64,000 nucleotides of DNA from an uncultured Alphaproteobacteria bacterium (GTDB taxonomy: Bacteria; Pseudomonadota; Alphaproteobacteria; UBA6615): the NCBI GenBank assembly GCA_943787445.1, contig CALSML010000018.1:1-64000 (forward strand). The letters run 5' to 3'. The notes under the pieces are model-generated. The model saw nothing but the letters and a program-made list of their open reading frames with translations. It ran no database searches and had not been told where the DNA came from. A program made the position numbers and the translations under genes. How positions within the stretch are numbered: the stretch's first letter is position 1; each line of letters begins with the position of its first letter. Shown one piece after another: positions 55,020 to 63,721 of the stretch.

Positions 55020-56171
55020 TCACCTCTCGTTTGGCGCGAACGTCTGAGACACATGCACCGCATCCCATTCTTCGATCACGTGGGTATCATCTTCCCGCAT
55101 TCGCCATTTCTGACGCAAACGATCAAACGCTTCCGCTGTCAGCAATTGAGACAGAGCCCAGACAGCCGCCCCGCGCACCAGCGCAGATTCGTCCTGCAAC
55201 CGCTCCTTTGCGGCTTCCACAGCATCGTCTCCACCCACATTGCCCAATGCGATCATGACATTGCGCACAAAACGATCACGGCCAATGCGCTTGATAGCGG
55301 TACGTGAAAAGAAGGTACGGAACGCGCTGTCACTCAGACGCGCCAGATCCGTCAGTTTCGGTGCTGCCAGTTCCGGACGGGCACGCATCTCGGTGACCGG
55401 TGCCGTCTGAGCAAACTTGTTCCACGGACAGGCCGCCAGACAATCATCGCAGCCATAAATTCGGTTTCCCATGAATGGGCGCAATTCGCGATCGATAGGA
55501 CCCTTGTGTTCAATCGTGAGATAGGAGATGCAGCGCCTGGCATCGATCTGATAGGGCGCAGGAAAGGCATTGGTCGGACAGGCGTCCAGACAATTCCGGC
55601 AACTCCCGCAGTGGTCCGTCTCAGCCGCATCGTCAGCGAATTCGAGGGTCGTGAAGACCTCGCCCAGAAACAACCAGGAACCGTGCTCACGGGACACCAG
55701 ATTGGTGTGTTTGCCCTGCCAGCCCAGACCAGCCTGCTGGGCCACTGGTTTTTCCATGACCGGAGCTGTATCGACAAAAACCTTCACATCACCTGGAAAA
55801 GTCTCACAAATCCAGCGTCCAAGAGCTTTGAGCTGCTTCTTAACGACATCGTGGTAGTCACGACCGCGGGCATAGACCGAGAGGTGCCCGACCCCCGGCT
55901 GATCGAGACTGTCAAGCGCCCCGTCTGCGGGCGTGTAATTCATCGCCAGCGCAATCACCGAACGCGCATCAGGCCACAAGGCCGAGGGCTGACGGCGGCG
56001 TTCGGCCTTGGCCACCATCCAGTCCATCTCTCCATGCATGCCCGCGGCGAGATAGCCGTCGAGATTGCTCTGCACGCCCTCATCCAGAGAAACGGGCGCG
56101 AAGCCCACAAGATCAAACCCGAGTTCGAGCGCCTTCTCCCGGATACGATCACGTGGAGACGGTTCGTTCAT
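55020..56171 (-). CDS. queG: Epoxyqueuosine reductase QueG
   Basis: B12- and iron-sulphur-dependent enzyme that reduces epoxyqueuosine to queuosine in tRNA. Residues: FDLVGFAPVS near the start, the substrate domain, two [4Fe-4S] motifs CGSCRNCLDACPTNAF and YGCDDCLAACPWNKF, and a HEAT-repeat C-terminus (RNVMIALGNVGGDDAVEAAKERL). The start is ATG 56171 (MNEPSPRDRIREKALELGF). The 383-residue length is normal. Five bases separate it from queF. Confidence 0.95.
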   Translation of the reverse strand: MNEPSPRDRIREKALELGFDLVGFAPVSLDEGVQSNLDGYLAAGMHGEMDWMVAKAERRRQPSALWPDARSVIALAMNYTPADGALDSLDQPGVGHLSVYARGRDYHDVVKKQLKALGRWICETFPGDVKVFVDTAPVMEKPVAQQAGLGWQGKHTNLVSREHGSWLFLGEVFTTLEFADDAAETDHCGSCRNCLDACPTNAFPAPYQIDARRCISYLTIEHKGPIDRELRPFMGNRIYGCDDCLAACPWNKFAQTAPVTEMRARPELAAPKLTDLARLSDSAFRTFFSRTAIKRIGRDRFVRNVMIALGNVGGDDAVEAAKERLQDESALVRGAAVWALSQLLTAEAFDRLRQKWRMREDDTHVIEEWDAVHVSQTFAPNER

Positions 56172-56176
56172 GGCGC

Positions 56177-56641
56177 TCAGCCACGGCCACGATAGGGTGC
56201 GACACCCTGATCCGGCAGCCAGAGACCTTCCGGGGGCGGACCCGACTGATAGAAGACATCTATGGGCATACCGCCACGCGGATACCAGTAGCCGCCGATC
56301 CGAATCCACACCGGCTCCAGAATGGCTTCCAGGCGCTGAGCGATATCCACCGTGCAGGCCTCATGAAAGGCCCCATGGTTGCGGAACGACCCCAGAAAGA
56401 GTTTCAGAGACTTGCTCTCGACCAGCCAGTCACGAGGCACGTAGTCGATGACGAGATGGGCAAAATCCGGTTGACCAGTGATCGGGCACAGCGAAGTGAA
56501 CTCCGGCGCCGTAAAGCGAACCAGATAGGTCGCGTCCTGTTTCGGGTTCGGAACCCGCTCCAGCCGCGCCTCTTCAGGAGACGCCGGCAATTCATTACTA
56601 CCACCCAGCTGAGTCAGACCTTCATAGATGTCTTCAGTCAT
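56177..56641 (-). CDS. queF: NADPH-dependent 7-cyano-7-deazaguanine reductase QueF
   Basis: Tunnel-fold enzyme converting preQ0 to preQ1. A short unimodular QueF of 154 residues: nucleophilic Cys in [14 protein letters not shown], then [26 protein letters not shown] (with the QueF motif E-S-K-S-x-K) and the C-terminal [19 protein letters not shown]. Start is ATG 56641. It sits between queA and queG in one run of genes, in pathway company. Confidence 0.95.
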   Translation of the reverse strand: MTEDIYEGLTQLGGSNELPASPEEARLERVPNPKQDATYLVRFTAPEFTSLCPITGQPDFAHLVIDYVPRDWLVESKSLKLFLGSFRNHGAFHEACTVDIAQRLEAILEPVWIRIGGYWYPRGGMPIDVFYQSGPPPEGLWLPDQGVAPYRGRG

Positions 56642-56684
56642 GGCTCTCCACTCCGCGCTCGATGATCGCACATTCCAAATTCTA

Positions 56685-57713
56685 TCAGTCTGCCCGTTCG
56701 AGCAGGGTTGCATCACCATAGGAGAAAAATCTGTATCGGTTCTCGATGGCATGGGCATAAGCAGCCCGCATCCGGCCCATCCCGGCAAACGCACAGACGA
56801 GCATGAACAAGGTAGATCGCGGGAGGTGAAAATTGGTCAGAAGCTGATCCACAATACGAAAACTGTATCCCGGTGTGATGAAGAGGTTGGTATCTCCACG
56901 AAAGGCCGGCAACGTACCATCCGGTTCCGCTGCAGATTCGAGCAGGCGCAGTGCCGTCGTTCCAATCGCAACAATCTTTCGGTTTTCCGCTCTTGCGGTG
57001 TTAATCCGGTCCGCTGCGGCATCTGATATTTCACCATATTCATGGTGCATCTTGTGATCGCGCACCGCATCCACGGTCACAGGCAGAAACGTCCCTGCCC
57101 CCACATGCAGCGTCAGAGAGACGAGCCCCAGACCACCTACCTCCAGTTTCGACACCAGATCAGGCGTGAAATGCAAACCTGCTGTCGGTGCGGCAACAGC
57201 GCCTTCATGGGCGGCAAACATGGTCTGATAATCCGCCACATCATCCTGATCCCGTGCAGCCGGACGCTTGATATAAGGCGGCAATGGCGGGCGTCCGTGC
57301 TCTTCCAGCGCGTTGCGGAAACTTTCGGCAGATGTGTTGAATCGCAACCGAACCTCGGCCCCATCGCGAAGCATCACCTCGGCGGCAAAGTCACCGCCAA
57401 ATTCGATCATGTCTCCGGGCTTCAGGCGCCGGGCGTTTTTGGCAAAGGCCAGCCATTCACCCGCACCCTCATCCTTGTGCAGGGTCACACCGATTTTGGC
57501 TTCACCTCGTCGGCCTTCCAACTGCGCAGGGATCACACGTGTGTCATTGACCACCAGCAGGCTTCCTGGCTCCAGCACATCCGGCAGGTCTGCAATCACG
57601 CGATCAGACAACTGTCCGCGCAAATCAAGCAGCCTCGCCGAATCCCGCGGTTCCGCTGGCCGCTGTGCAATCAGCTCACCGGGCAGGTCAAAATCAAAGT
57701 CGGAGGTTTTCAA
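56685..57713 (-). CDS. queA: S-adenosylmethionine:tRNA ribosyltransferase-isomerase QueA
   Basis: Transfers the ribosyl group of SAM to preQ1 in tRNA, giving epoxyqueuosine. The 342-residue sequence opens [24 protein letters not shown] and contains [49 protein letters not shown] and [19 protein letters not shown], all conserved in QueA. It is first in the queA-queF-queG run; no tgt gene lies next to it. I saw no preQ1 riboswitch in the 97-base spacer upstream. Confidence 0.96.
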   Translation of the reverse strand: MKTSDFDFDLPGELIAQRPAEPRDSARLLDLRGQLSDRVIADLPDVLEPGSLLVVNDTRVIPAQLEGRRGEAKIGVTLHKDEGAGEWLAFAKNARRLKPGDMIEFGGDFAAEVMLRDGAEVRLRFNTSAESFRNALEEHGRPPLPPYIKRPAARDQDDVADYQTMFAAHEGAVAAPTAGLHFTPDLVSKLEVGGLGLVSLTLHVGAGTFLPVTVDAVRDHKMHHEYGEISDAAADRINTARAENRKIVAIGTTALRLLESAAEPDGTLPAFRGDTNLFITPGYSFRIVDQLLTNFHLPRSTLFMLVCAFAGMGRMRAAYAHAIENRYRFFSYGDATLLERAD

Positions 57714-57810
57714 ACTGCATCTCGTGTTTTTCTATTGGCAGATTGACAGTCGCGCCACAGGGCTGCCATTAGCCTGTTCAAATTTCACGATCAAACTATA
57801 CCCGGGCACC

Positions 57811-58494
57811 ATGATCGCACTCACCCCACGTTTCCTGTTTATCGCAGTCCTTTTCGTCACCTGCTTGCTCGTGTCGAATATCACCGCGGTCAAACTGATC
57901 GATGTGTGGGGTTATGTGATTCCTGGCGCGATCGTAATCTTTCCCATCAGCTACATCATTGGCGATGTTCTGACGGAAGTTTACGGCTTCGCCAAGGCCC
58001 GAACGGTGATCTGGATCGGATTTGGCGCCAATCTCTTTGCCGTCGGGACCTTCATGCTGGTCGGCGCGCTCCCCGCGGCCGGGTTCTGGGAGCATGGCGA
58101 TGCCTATGCCACGATTCTGGGTGCGACCCCACGAATTCTGGCGGCTTCCTTCGCCGCCTATCTGATCGGAGAATTCACGAACTCCTATATCCTCGCCCGA
58201 CTCAAAGTCGCCATGGCCGGACGCCATCTCTGGGTGCGGACCCTCGGCTCGTCGATTATCGCCCAAACACTCGATTCCGGCGTGTTCATCACAATTGCCT
58301 TCTTCGGCGTGTTCCCCACCGAAGTTCTGGTCACGCTGATTCTGACCCAGATCGTCTTCAAGCTGGGCTACGAAGTTTTGGCAACGCCGATCACCTACGC
58401 GGTCGTGGGCTGGCTGAAGAAAAGCGAAGGCGTAGATCACTTCGATAACGCCACCAGTTTCAATCCCTTCGCATTGTCCAAGTCCGGGGATTGA
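57811..58494 (+). CDS. Queuosine precursor transporter (YhhQ family)
   Basis: A 227-residue integral membrane protein of the VUT/YhhQ family with about six membrane segments. Conserved parts are LFVTCLLVSNITAVKLIDV, AIVIFPISYIIGDVLTEVYGFAKAR, SFAAYLIGEFTNSYILARLK, GSSIIAQTLDSGVFITIAFFG and LTQIVFKLGYEVLATPITY. YhhQ of Escherichia coli imports preQ0 and preQ1. The divergent placement next to queA supports that substrate. Start is ATG 57811. Confidence 0.92.
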   Translation: MIALTPRFLFIAVLFVTCLLVSNITAVKLIDVWGYVIPGAIVIFPISYIIGDVLTEVYGFAKARTVIWIGFGANLFAVGTFMLVGALPAAGFWEHGDAYATILGATPRILAASFAAYLIGEFTNSYILARLKVAMAGRHLWVRTLGSSIIAQTLDSGVFITIAFFGVFPTEVLVTLILTQIVFKLGYEVLATPITYAVVGWLKKSEGVDHFDNATSFNPFALSKSGD

Positions 58495-59502
58495 TGCGCG
58501 TCCGGTTATCCATCTGCGTCCTTGCAACGGCGCTAATCGGGTTCGGACCAGCACATGCAGATTCGTCCGGCGACACCTATACCGTGTAATGGGAGAGCGA
58601 CCGCATTGCCAACACCGATCGGCACTACACCAACGGGTTTCGGCTGTCCTGGGGGTCCCGTGCCGAGAACGCAGATCCGGAATGGGCCCGGGACCTTCTG
58701 GAAACCCTGTACCCCCTTCGCTGACCTGCGTCAGGGCCGTGTGGGCGCGGCTTTCGGCCAAAGTATCTACACGCCGGAAGACACGGCAGCCAATGCTCTG
58801 ATCGCCAATGACCGCCCCTATGCCGGCTGGGTATATGGGACAATCTCGGTTCATGCAGAAACCGGCAAAACCAGCACGCTAGCCACACACGACACGCTCG
58901 ATACCGTCGAACTCCAGATAAGTCTTGTCGGCCCCTACGCCCTAAGCAAACAGGTTCAAAACGGGGTCCATGAACTGATCGGAGTAGCCAAATCCAATGG
59001 CTGGGACAGCCAGCTCGAAAATGAACCAGGCCTCATGCTGATCGGCGAACGCCGCTGGCGCAGCCCACCGTGGAAAATCCTTGGTGTTCAGATGGATGCC
59101 ATTCCCCATATCGGCGGCAGTCTGGGCAATGTGATGACCTTTGCCAGCGCCGGAGCCATGTTCCGGATCGGTCAAGAACTTGATATTGATTTCGGGCCAC
59201 CGCTGATCCGGCCGTCACTCAGTGGTCTGGCAGCTGTGAACCGCAAAGGCGATCTGGCATGGTACCTGTTCGCGGGGGCACAGGGGCGTGCCGTCGTTCG
59301 AGACATTTTCCTCGACGGCAATACATTCTCGAACAATCACAGCGTCGACAAGAAGACCCTTGTCGGAGACTTCCAGATCGGTGCGGCCATCATCTTCCGG
59401 GGCACAAGGCTCGCACTCACCCAAGTTTATCGAAGTCGGGAGTTCCAGAGACAGCGACAGGCGGACCGCTTCGGCGCGTTAAGTCTATCGACCCAGTTCT
59501 AG
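58494..59502 (+). pseudogene. LpxR-like lipid A deacylase, in-frame stop and frameshift
   Basis: Outer membrane protein of the LpxR (DUF2219) family, which removes the 3'-acyloxyacyl group of lipid A. A signal peptide (residues 1-23, ending AHA) is followed by TYTV, an in-frame TAA at 58588-58590, and then WESDRIANTDRHYTNGFRLSW, the family signature. A second lesion near 58722 shifts the frame; the rest (SIYTPEDTAANALIANDRPYAGW to the C-terminal SREFQRQRQADRFGALSLSTQF) is intact. Two lesions in one gene make it either degenerate or badly read; frameshifts elsewhere in the window favour error for at least one. Its ATG overlaps the transporter stop. Confidence 0.75.
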
Positions 59503-59575
59503 GACCCGCTCCCTCTTCCCCGATCCGCGGCACGTGGTAAAGTTTCCCACAATATATATCTGCAGGGAGGCATAG

Positions 59576-60208
59576 ATGACCCAACTCGACGTTTCGATCG
59601 ACGGCATCACCGAGGGCCAGCGCATTCCGGAAGAATTCGCGTTCGGCGTACGCACCGAAGACACTCCGTTCACATTTGGCGCCAATATCAGCCCGGCAAT
59701 CCGCTGGAGTGCAGGCCCGGGCGGCACCAAATCCTACGCCATCATCATGCATGATAGCAGTGTCCCAACGGTATTCGACGATGCCAATCAGGAGGGCAAG
59801 GTTATCCCGGCCGATCTGGCGCGAATGGATTTCATGCACTGGATTCTCGTCGACATCCCGGCTGCGACAACCAGTCTGGCCAAAGGTGCGGAATCCGAGG
59901 CCGTCGTCTCCAAAGGCAAGCCAACCGGGCCCGGCGCTCATGGCGTGCGGGGCGCCAATGACTTCGGCATGTTCATGGCTGGCAATCCCGACATGGCCGG
60001 AAACTACGGTGGCTATGACGGGCCTGCCCCACCCTGGAATGACGAGTTGATGCACGAATATGTCTTCTCCGTGTATGCCCTCGATGTGGAATCCCTCGGC
60101 CTGAAAGGCGTGTTCAGTGGCGCTGACGCCCGTGCGGCCATGGAAGGGCATGTTCTGGCCAGCGGCGCTGTGGTCGGCACCTACACGCTAAATCCGGATC
60201 TTCTCTAA
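59576..60208 (+). CDS. YbhB/YbcL-type phosphatidylethanolamine-binding protein
   Basis: A 210-residue PEBP-family protein. ISPAIRWSAGPGGTKSYAIIMHD, the FMHWILVDIPA segment, GYDGPAPPWND-x-LMHEYVFSVYALD and AMEGHVLASGAVVGTY are the conserved ligand-binding parts. No signal peptide, so it is cytoplasmic. Physiological role of bacterial YbhB proteins is not settled. An AGGGAGG ribosome binding site lies just before the ATG. It converges with the CoA ligase gene (three bases between stops). Confidence 0.92.
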   Translation: MTQLDVSIDGITEGQRIPEEFAFGVRTEDTPFTFGANISPAIRWSAGPGGTKSYAIIMHDSSVPTVFDDANQEGKVIPADLARMDFMHWILVDIPAATTSLAKGAESEAVVSKGKPTGPGAHGVRGANDFGMFMAGNPDMAGNYGGYDGPAPPWNDELMHEYVFSVYALDVESLGLKGVFSGADARAAMEGHVLASGAVVGTYTLNPDLL

Positions 60209-60211
60209 CTG

Positions 60212-61543
60212 TCAGTCTGTGGCCTCGGCGTAGTCCACCAGACGGCTTTTGTAGTCTGAACGCGGCAGAGAGTTGAACGCCACCAGTTCGATCTTTGCGA
60301 TAAAGATCAGTTTGGTCCGAATCGCGGTTTCGATCGCTTCGGCAAGACCCGGCTCGGAAGACTGCCCTTCAGCGGTCTCCACACAGATTCTGAGTGGTGG
60401 CAATTGCTGCACGCCTTTCTTCGAAGGTCGTACCGAGATCAGCCCGCTAACATCGGGCTGAAAATCATTGATGACTTCCCGGATGGCGCTGGGAAAAACG
60501 TTCACACCGCGGACGATCAGCATGTCATCCGTGCGGCCAATGCACCTAATGCGTGGCCCGGTACGGCCACTGGTAACTGGTCCCATACGGACCTGAACAT
60601 GATCGCGTGAACGGAAGCGCAATAGCGGTGCCCCTTCCTGCATCAGATGGGTATAGACCGGCTCACCCTCGGCACCATCTTCAAAAGGGATGGGCTGTTC
60701 GGTGACGGGATCGATCAGCTCCATATGAATGTAGTCACGGGCAAGAAAGCTCATGCCGTCCTGCTCGGGACCTTCGCCAAACATGGAAATCGAGACCTCA
60801 CCAAGTCCGAGCACTTCATGCACTTTCGCATTGAAGGCCTCCTCAATCTGGGCGCGCACCGTAGGTTCGCCCCCGCCCGGCTCGCCACCAGCGACGAGAG
60901 TTTCCAGGCCCACAGACCGCGGGTCGATCCCGCGTGCACGCGCCGCTTCGGCGATGTAGAGAAAATAGGAGGGTGTGCCGGGGATGGCCTGAACCTGAAA
61001 CCGCTCCAGCGCGGTGAGCAGGCGTTCAGTGTTGCCACTGCCAACCGGCACCATGCGAACGCCCAGCGCGATCATCGATTCATGCACCGCACCAGCTGCA
61101 AATGGACCGGAATTATAGGTCGTGACCACGCGATGATGGGGGCGGATACCCGCCGCGAAATAGCTGCGGTTCGAGGTATGAATCCAGCGCTTCAGGTCAC
61201 CCTGTGTCACCGGAATGTAGAGTGGCGCGCCCGACGTGCCACTGGTCGAATAGATTCGCACGAGATCCTCGAGCGGCGCAGCGAGTTGCTTGCCCAGCGG
61301 CAAATGCGCGGCCTGACTGGCGCGGAGCTCGTCCTTAACCGTAAAGGGCAAATGACGCAAGTCATCAAGCCCGCCAACGGATTCCGGTGTCTTGAATCCG
61401 GCTTCGGTCAGCTTCTCCCGATAGAAGTCAGACTTCGCAAACAGGTATTCAACCTGCTTGCGATAGACCGGTTCGTCTTTCCGTTTCTGATCTGCCGGCT
61501 CCCGGGTTTCAGCCTCAGGGTCGAACAGTTCATGCAAGGTCAT
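60212..61543 (-). CDS. PaaK-like phenylacetate-CoA ligase family enzyme
   Basis: AMP-forming acyl-CoA ligase of 443 residues. The ATP loop STSGTSGAPLYIPVT, the GTPSYFLYIAEAA core, GLGEVSISMFGEG, and the hinge IGRTDDMLIVRGVNVFPSAIREV are typical of PaaK. The C-terminal lysine region is PRSDYKSRLV. Substrate is not fixed by sequence: these homologues act on varied aryl and carboxylic acids, and this copy is not next to other paa genes. It follows the citryl-CoA-lyase-like gene by four bases. Start is ATG 61543. Confidence 0.85.
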   Translation of the reverse strand: MTLHELFDPEAETREPADQKRKDEPVYRKQVEYLFAKSDFYREKLTEAGFKTPESVGGLDDLRHLPFTVKDELRASQAAHLPLGKQLAAPLEDLVRIYSTSGTSGAPLYIPVTQGDLKRWIHTSNRSYFAAGIRPHHRVVTTYNSGPFAAGAVHESMIALGVRMVPVGSGNTERLLTALERFQVQAIPGTPSYFLYIAEAARARGIDPRSVGLETLVAGGEPGGGEPTVRAQIEEAFNAKVHEVLGLGEVSISMFGEGPEQDGMSFLARDYIHMELIDPVTEQPIPFEDGAEGEPVYTHLMQEGAPLLRFRSRDHVQVRMGPVTSGRTGPRIRCIGRTDDMLIVRGVNVFPSAIREVINDFQPDVSGLISVRPSKKGVQQLPPLRICVETAEGQSSEPGLAEAIETAIRTKLIFIAKIELVAFNSLPRSDYKSRLVDYAEATD

Positions 61544-61547
61544 GGGA

Positions 61548-62327
61548 CTATTTCCCGTCGTATTCGATGGCCTCTTCGCCATGATGGGCAAGGAGAAATC
61601 CGATTGGCCGTTCGATCTCTTCGTTCAGATGCCCGATCAGACCGATTGTGCGCGCAAGGATCGGAATCCCGCGGATTGCGGTTTTGGGAAACTCGAGGTC
61701 CAGCAGAACAGCCGCCATCGGCCCCTGCAGATTCATCGGCAATGGCTTGCCCCACACGGTCTCGACGGCAGCCGGAAAGGCCCTAAGCGCATTGACATGA
61801 CGGCCGGAGACGCCACGTGCATCTGCCAGTTCCAGAATGCGAACGGCGCGCGGATCGACCGGATGATGGATCGGATGCCCGAAGCCCGGGATAAATTTCC
61901 CCACAGCCTTGTGTTCCTGTGCAATCGCCAATGCTGCATCCTCGGCCGAAGCTCCCGCTTCAATGCGATTTACGGCGTCATCCAGCATCACGCCACAGAC
62001 ATCGGCACTACCAAGGATCACCGAGCCAACGCCCAGCAGGCCGGCCGCAACCGCGCCATGGAAGGCTTCGGGTGCTGCTGCGAGAGTCATGCGCGCGGCC
62101 TGCACGCTTGGTGTCAATCCATGTTCAGCCAGCCCGACCACCAGAACATCCATAAAGAACGCCTGATCCTCCGTCGGCTCACGACCCGTCAGGTGGAAAA
62201 AGAAGAATACTGCCATGGACGAGTGCCCCATGACCTCGTTGCACAAATCCTTGCCGCGTACGGTGATCGAGGACGCGTCAGCGGTTTCAATTGCGCTTTT
62301 CGCCTCGCCTTTTTTACCAATCAACAT
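61548..62327 (-). CDS. Citryl-CoA lyase-like member of the citrate synthase family
   Basis: A 259-residue protein, much shorter than citrate synthase and like the lyase domain of ATP-citrate lyase. It opens KGEAKSAIETADASSITVRGKDL, then EVMGHSSMAVFFFFHLTGREPTEDQAFFMDVLVVGLAEHGLTPSV, FHGAVAAGLLGVGSVILGS, the catalytic-His region GFGHPIHHPVDPRA and RPIGFLLAHHGEEAIEYDG. GGGGGAG precedes ATG 62327. Citryl-CoA lyases split a hydroxyacyl-CoA into acetyl-CoA and an oxoacid. The four-base gap to the CoA ligase suggests ligase and lyase act in succession on one acid; the acid is unknown. Confidence 0.82.
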   Translation of the reverse strand: MLIGKKGEAKSAIETADASSITVRGKDLCNEVMGHSSMAVFFFFHLTGREPTEDQAFFMDVLVVGLAEHGLTPSVQAARMTLAAAPEAFHGAVAAGLLGVGSVILGSADVCGVMLDDAVNRIEAGASAEDAALAIAQEHKAVGKFIPGFGHPIHHPVDPRAVRILELADARGVSGRHVNALRAFPAAVETVWGKPLPMNLQGPMAAVLLDLEFPKTAIRGIPILARTIGLIGHLNEEIERPIGFLLAHHGEEAIEYDGK

Positions 62328-62523
62328 AAGTTTCTCCCCCAGATACCTGCCGACGATAGGGAGTCTTTCAGACCCGAACAACATTTCTGATATGCGAATA
62401 ATTATTCTTGCGACTGAACGCAGTTGACTCCGCCGACCCACCTCCCCCTACAATCAAGCCACCAAGCGATACAAAACGGCCTTAAAGCCCCTCGCGCCCG
62501 AAGTCTTGTGGGAGATTGACGCC

Positions 62524-63639
62524 ATGAAGTACGGAATGTTCAGCATGCCCCTACGTCCGCCCGGGGGCGACGTGACTGGCAATTATCACCGTGACATCCA
62601 GACCTATATCCACGCCGACAAACTCGGATACTCGGAAGGCTGGATGGGTGAGCATTACACCATTCCTTGGGAGCCGATCCCGGCAACCGACCTGTTCGCA
62701 GCAACAGTGTTCGCGCAGACCGAACAGATTCGGGTCGGTACAGGCGTGGTGTTGTTACCCATGCACGACCCCCGACTGGTGGCTCTGCGGATTGCCTATC
62801 TTGATCACCTTTCAAAAGGCCGTCTGAATTTCGGTATTGGCGCAGGTGGCGCTCCCACGGACTTCCATTTCTTCGACATCAATTATCAGGAAGGCGAGCA
62901 TCGCGAACGCATGCGTGAAGCGATCGGTGCCATCAAACGACTTTGGACCGAAGAAGACCCATTCGAGCACAATGGCAAGTTCTGGCAGTTCAAAGTACCC
63001 GAACCAATGCCAAAGATTCCACTCTATCACCACATCCGTCCCTATCAGGACCCCCATCCGCCCATCGCGGTTGCGGGCCTGCACAAATACTCGGAATCGC
63101 TGGAAACAGCGGGCCGGGAGGGCTGGATACCGATGAGTGTGAACTATCTGCCGGCCGCCAACCTGAATACCCACTGGGATGCGGTTCTCAAGGGCGCCAA
63201 GGAAACCGGCCGCACACCAAGCCGCAAGGACTGGCGCGTGGCGCGTGAAATCTATGTCGGCAAGACCGATGCAGAAGCCCGCGAACATGCGCTGAGCGGC
63301 GGAATGGCGCGGGCCTATAACGACTATATGTACAATGTCCTGAAATCCCTCGGCGTCGTTGATCTCTACAAGGAGAACGAGGACATCAAGGACGAAGACC
63401 TGACCGCGGAATATATCTGCGACAACATCTGGATTGTTGGCAGCCCGGATACCGTGACCGAGAAACTGCGCAAGCTCTATGACGACACGGGTGGCTTCGG
63501 GACCGTTCTGCAGGTTCAGTATGTCTACGAACCCTTTGATGCCTGGCTCTCGAACATGGATTTGTTCGCCAAGGAGGTCATGCCCAACCTCGCCGACCTC
63601 GTTCCCGATGATGCGGAAAGTGCTGCTGCAGCCCAATAG
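62524..63639 (+). CDS. LLM-class flavin-dependent oxidoreductase (luciferase-like monooxygenase)
   Basis: A 371-residue bacterial-luciferase-fold enzyme using reduced flavin. MKYGMFSMPLRPP opens the barrel; EGWMGEHYTIPWEPIPATDLFAA, GTGVVLLPMHDPRLVALRIAYLDHLSKGRLNFGIGAGG and IAVAGLHKYSESLETAGREGWIPMS are conserved LLM segments, and IVGSPDTVTEKLRKLYDDTGGFG lies near the end. Substrate unknown. It is divergent from the lyase gene and followed after 82 bases by a 2OG-Fe(II) oxygenase, so an oxidative degradation unit is likely. Confidence 0.9.
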   Translation: MKYGMFSMPLRPPGGDVTGNYHRDIQTYIHADKLGYSEGWMGEHYTIPWEPIPATDLFAATVFAQTEQIRVGTGVVLLPMHDPRLVALRIAYLDHLSKGRLNFGIGAGGAPTDFHFFDINYQEGEHRERMREAIGAIKRLWTEEDPFEHNGKFWQFKVPEPMPKIPLYHHIRPYQDPHPPIAVAGLHKYSESLETAGREGWIPMSVNYLPAANLNTHWDAVLKGAKETGRTPSRKDWRVAREIYVGKTDAEAREHALSGGMARAYNDYMYNVLKSLGVVDLYKENEDIKDEDLTAEYICDNIWIVGSPDTVTEKLRKLYDDTGGFGTVLQVQYVYEPFDAWLSNMDLFAKEVMPNLADLVPDDAESAAAAQ

Positions 63640-63721
63640 GGGAACGACTTCATGAGTTCAGCCGGGATGTTGCTGCCATCAAGCGACATTCCGGCCTCTC
63701 GAAGAACGAGGGAGACACATC

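Noticed and set aside
54312-55307. A 331-residue plus-strand frame
   Set aside because: Antisense of the YCII gene and queG; residues show no family pattern.
57714-57810. Possible preQ1 riboswitch before queA or the YhhQ gene
   Set aside because: No short GC stem with an A-rich tail and no pairing partner at the ribosome binding site was found on either strand.
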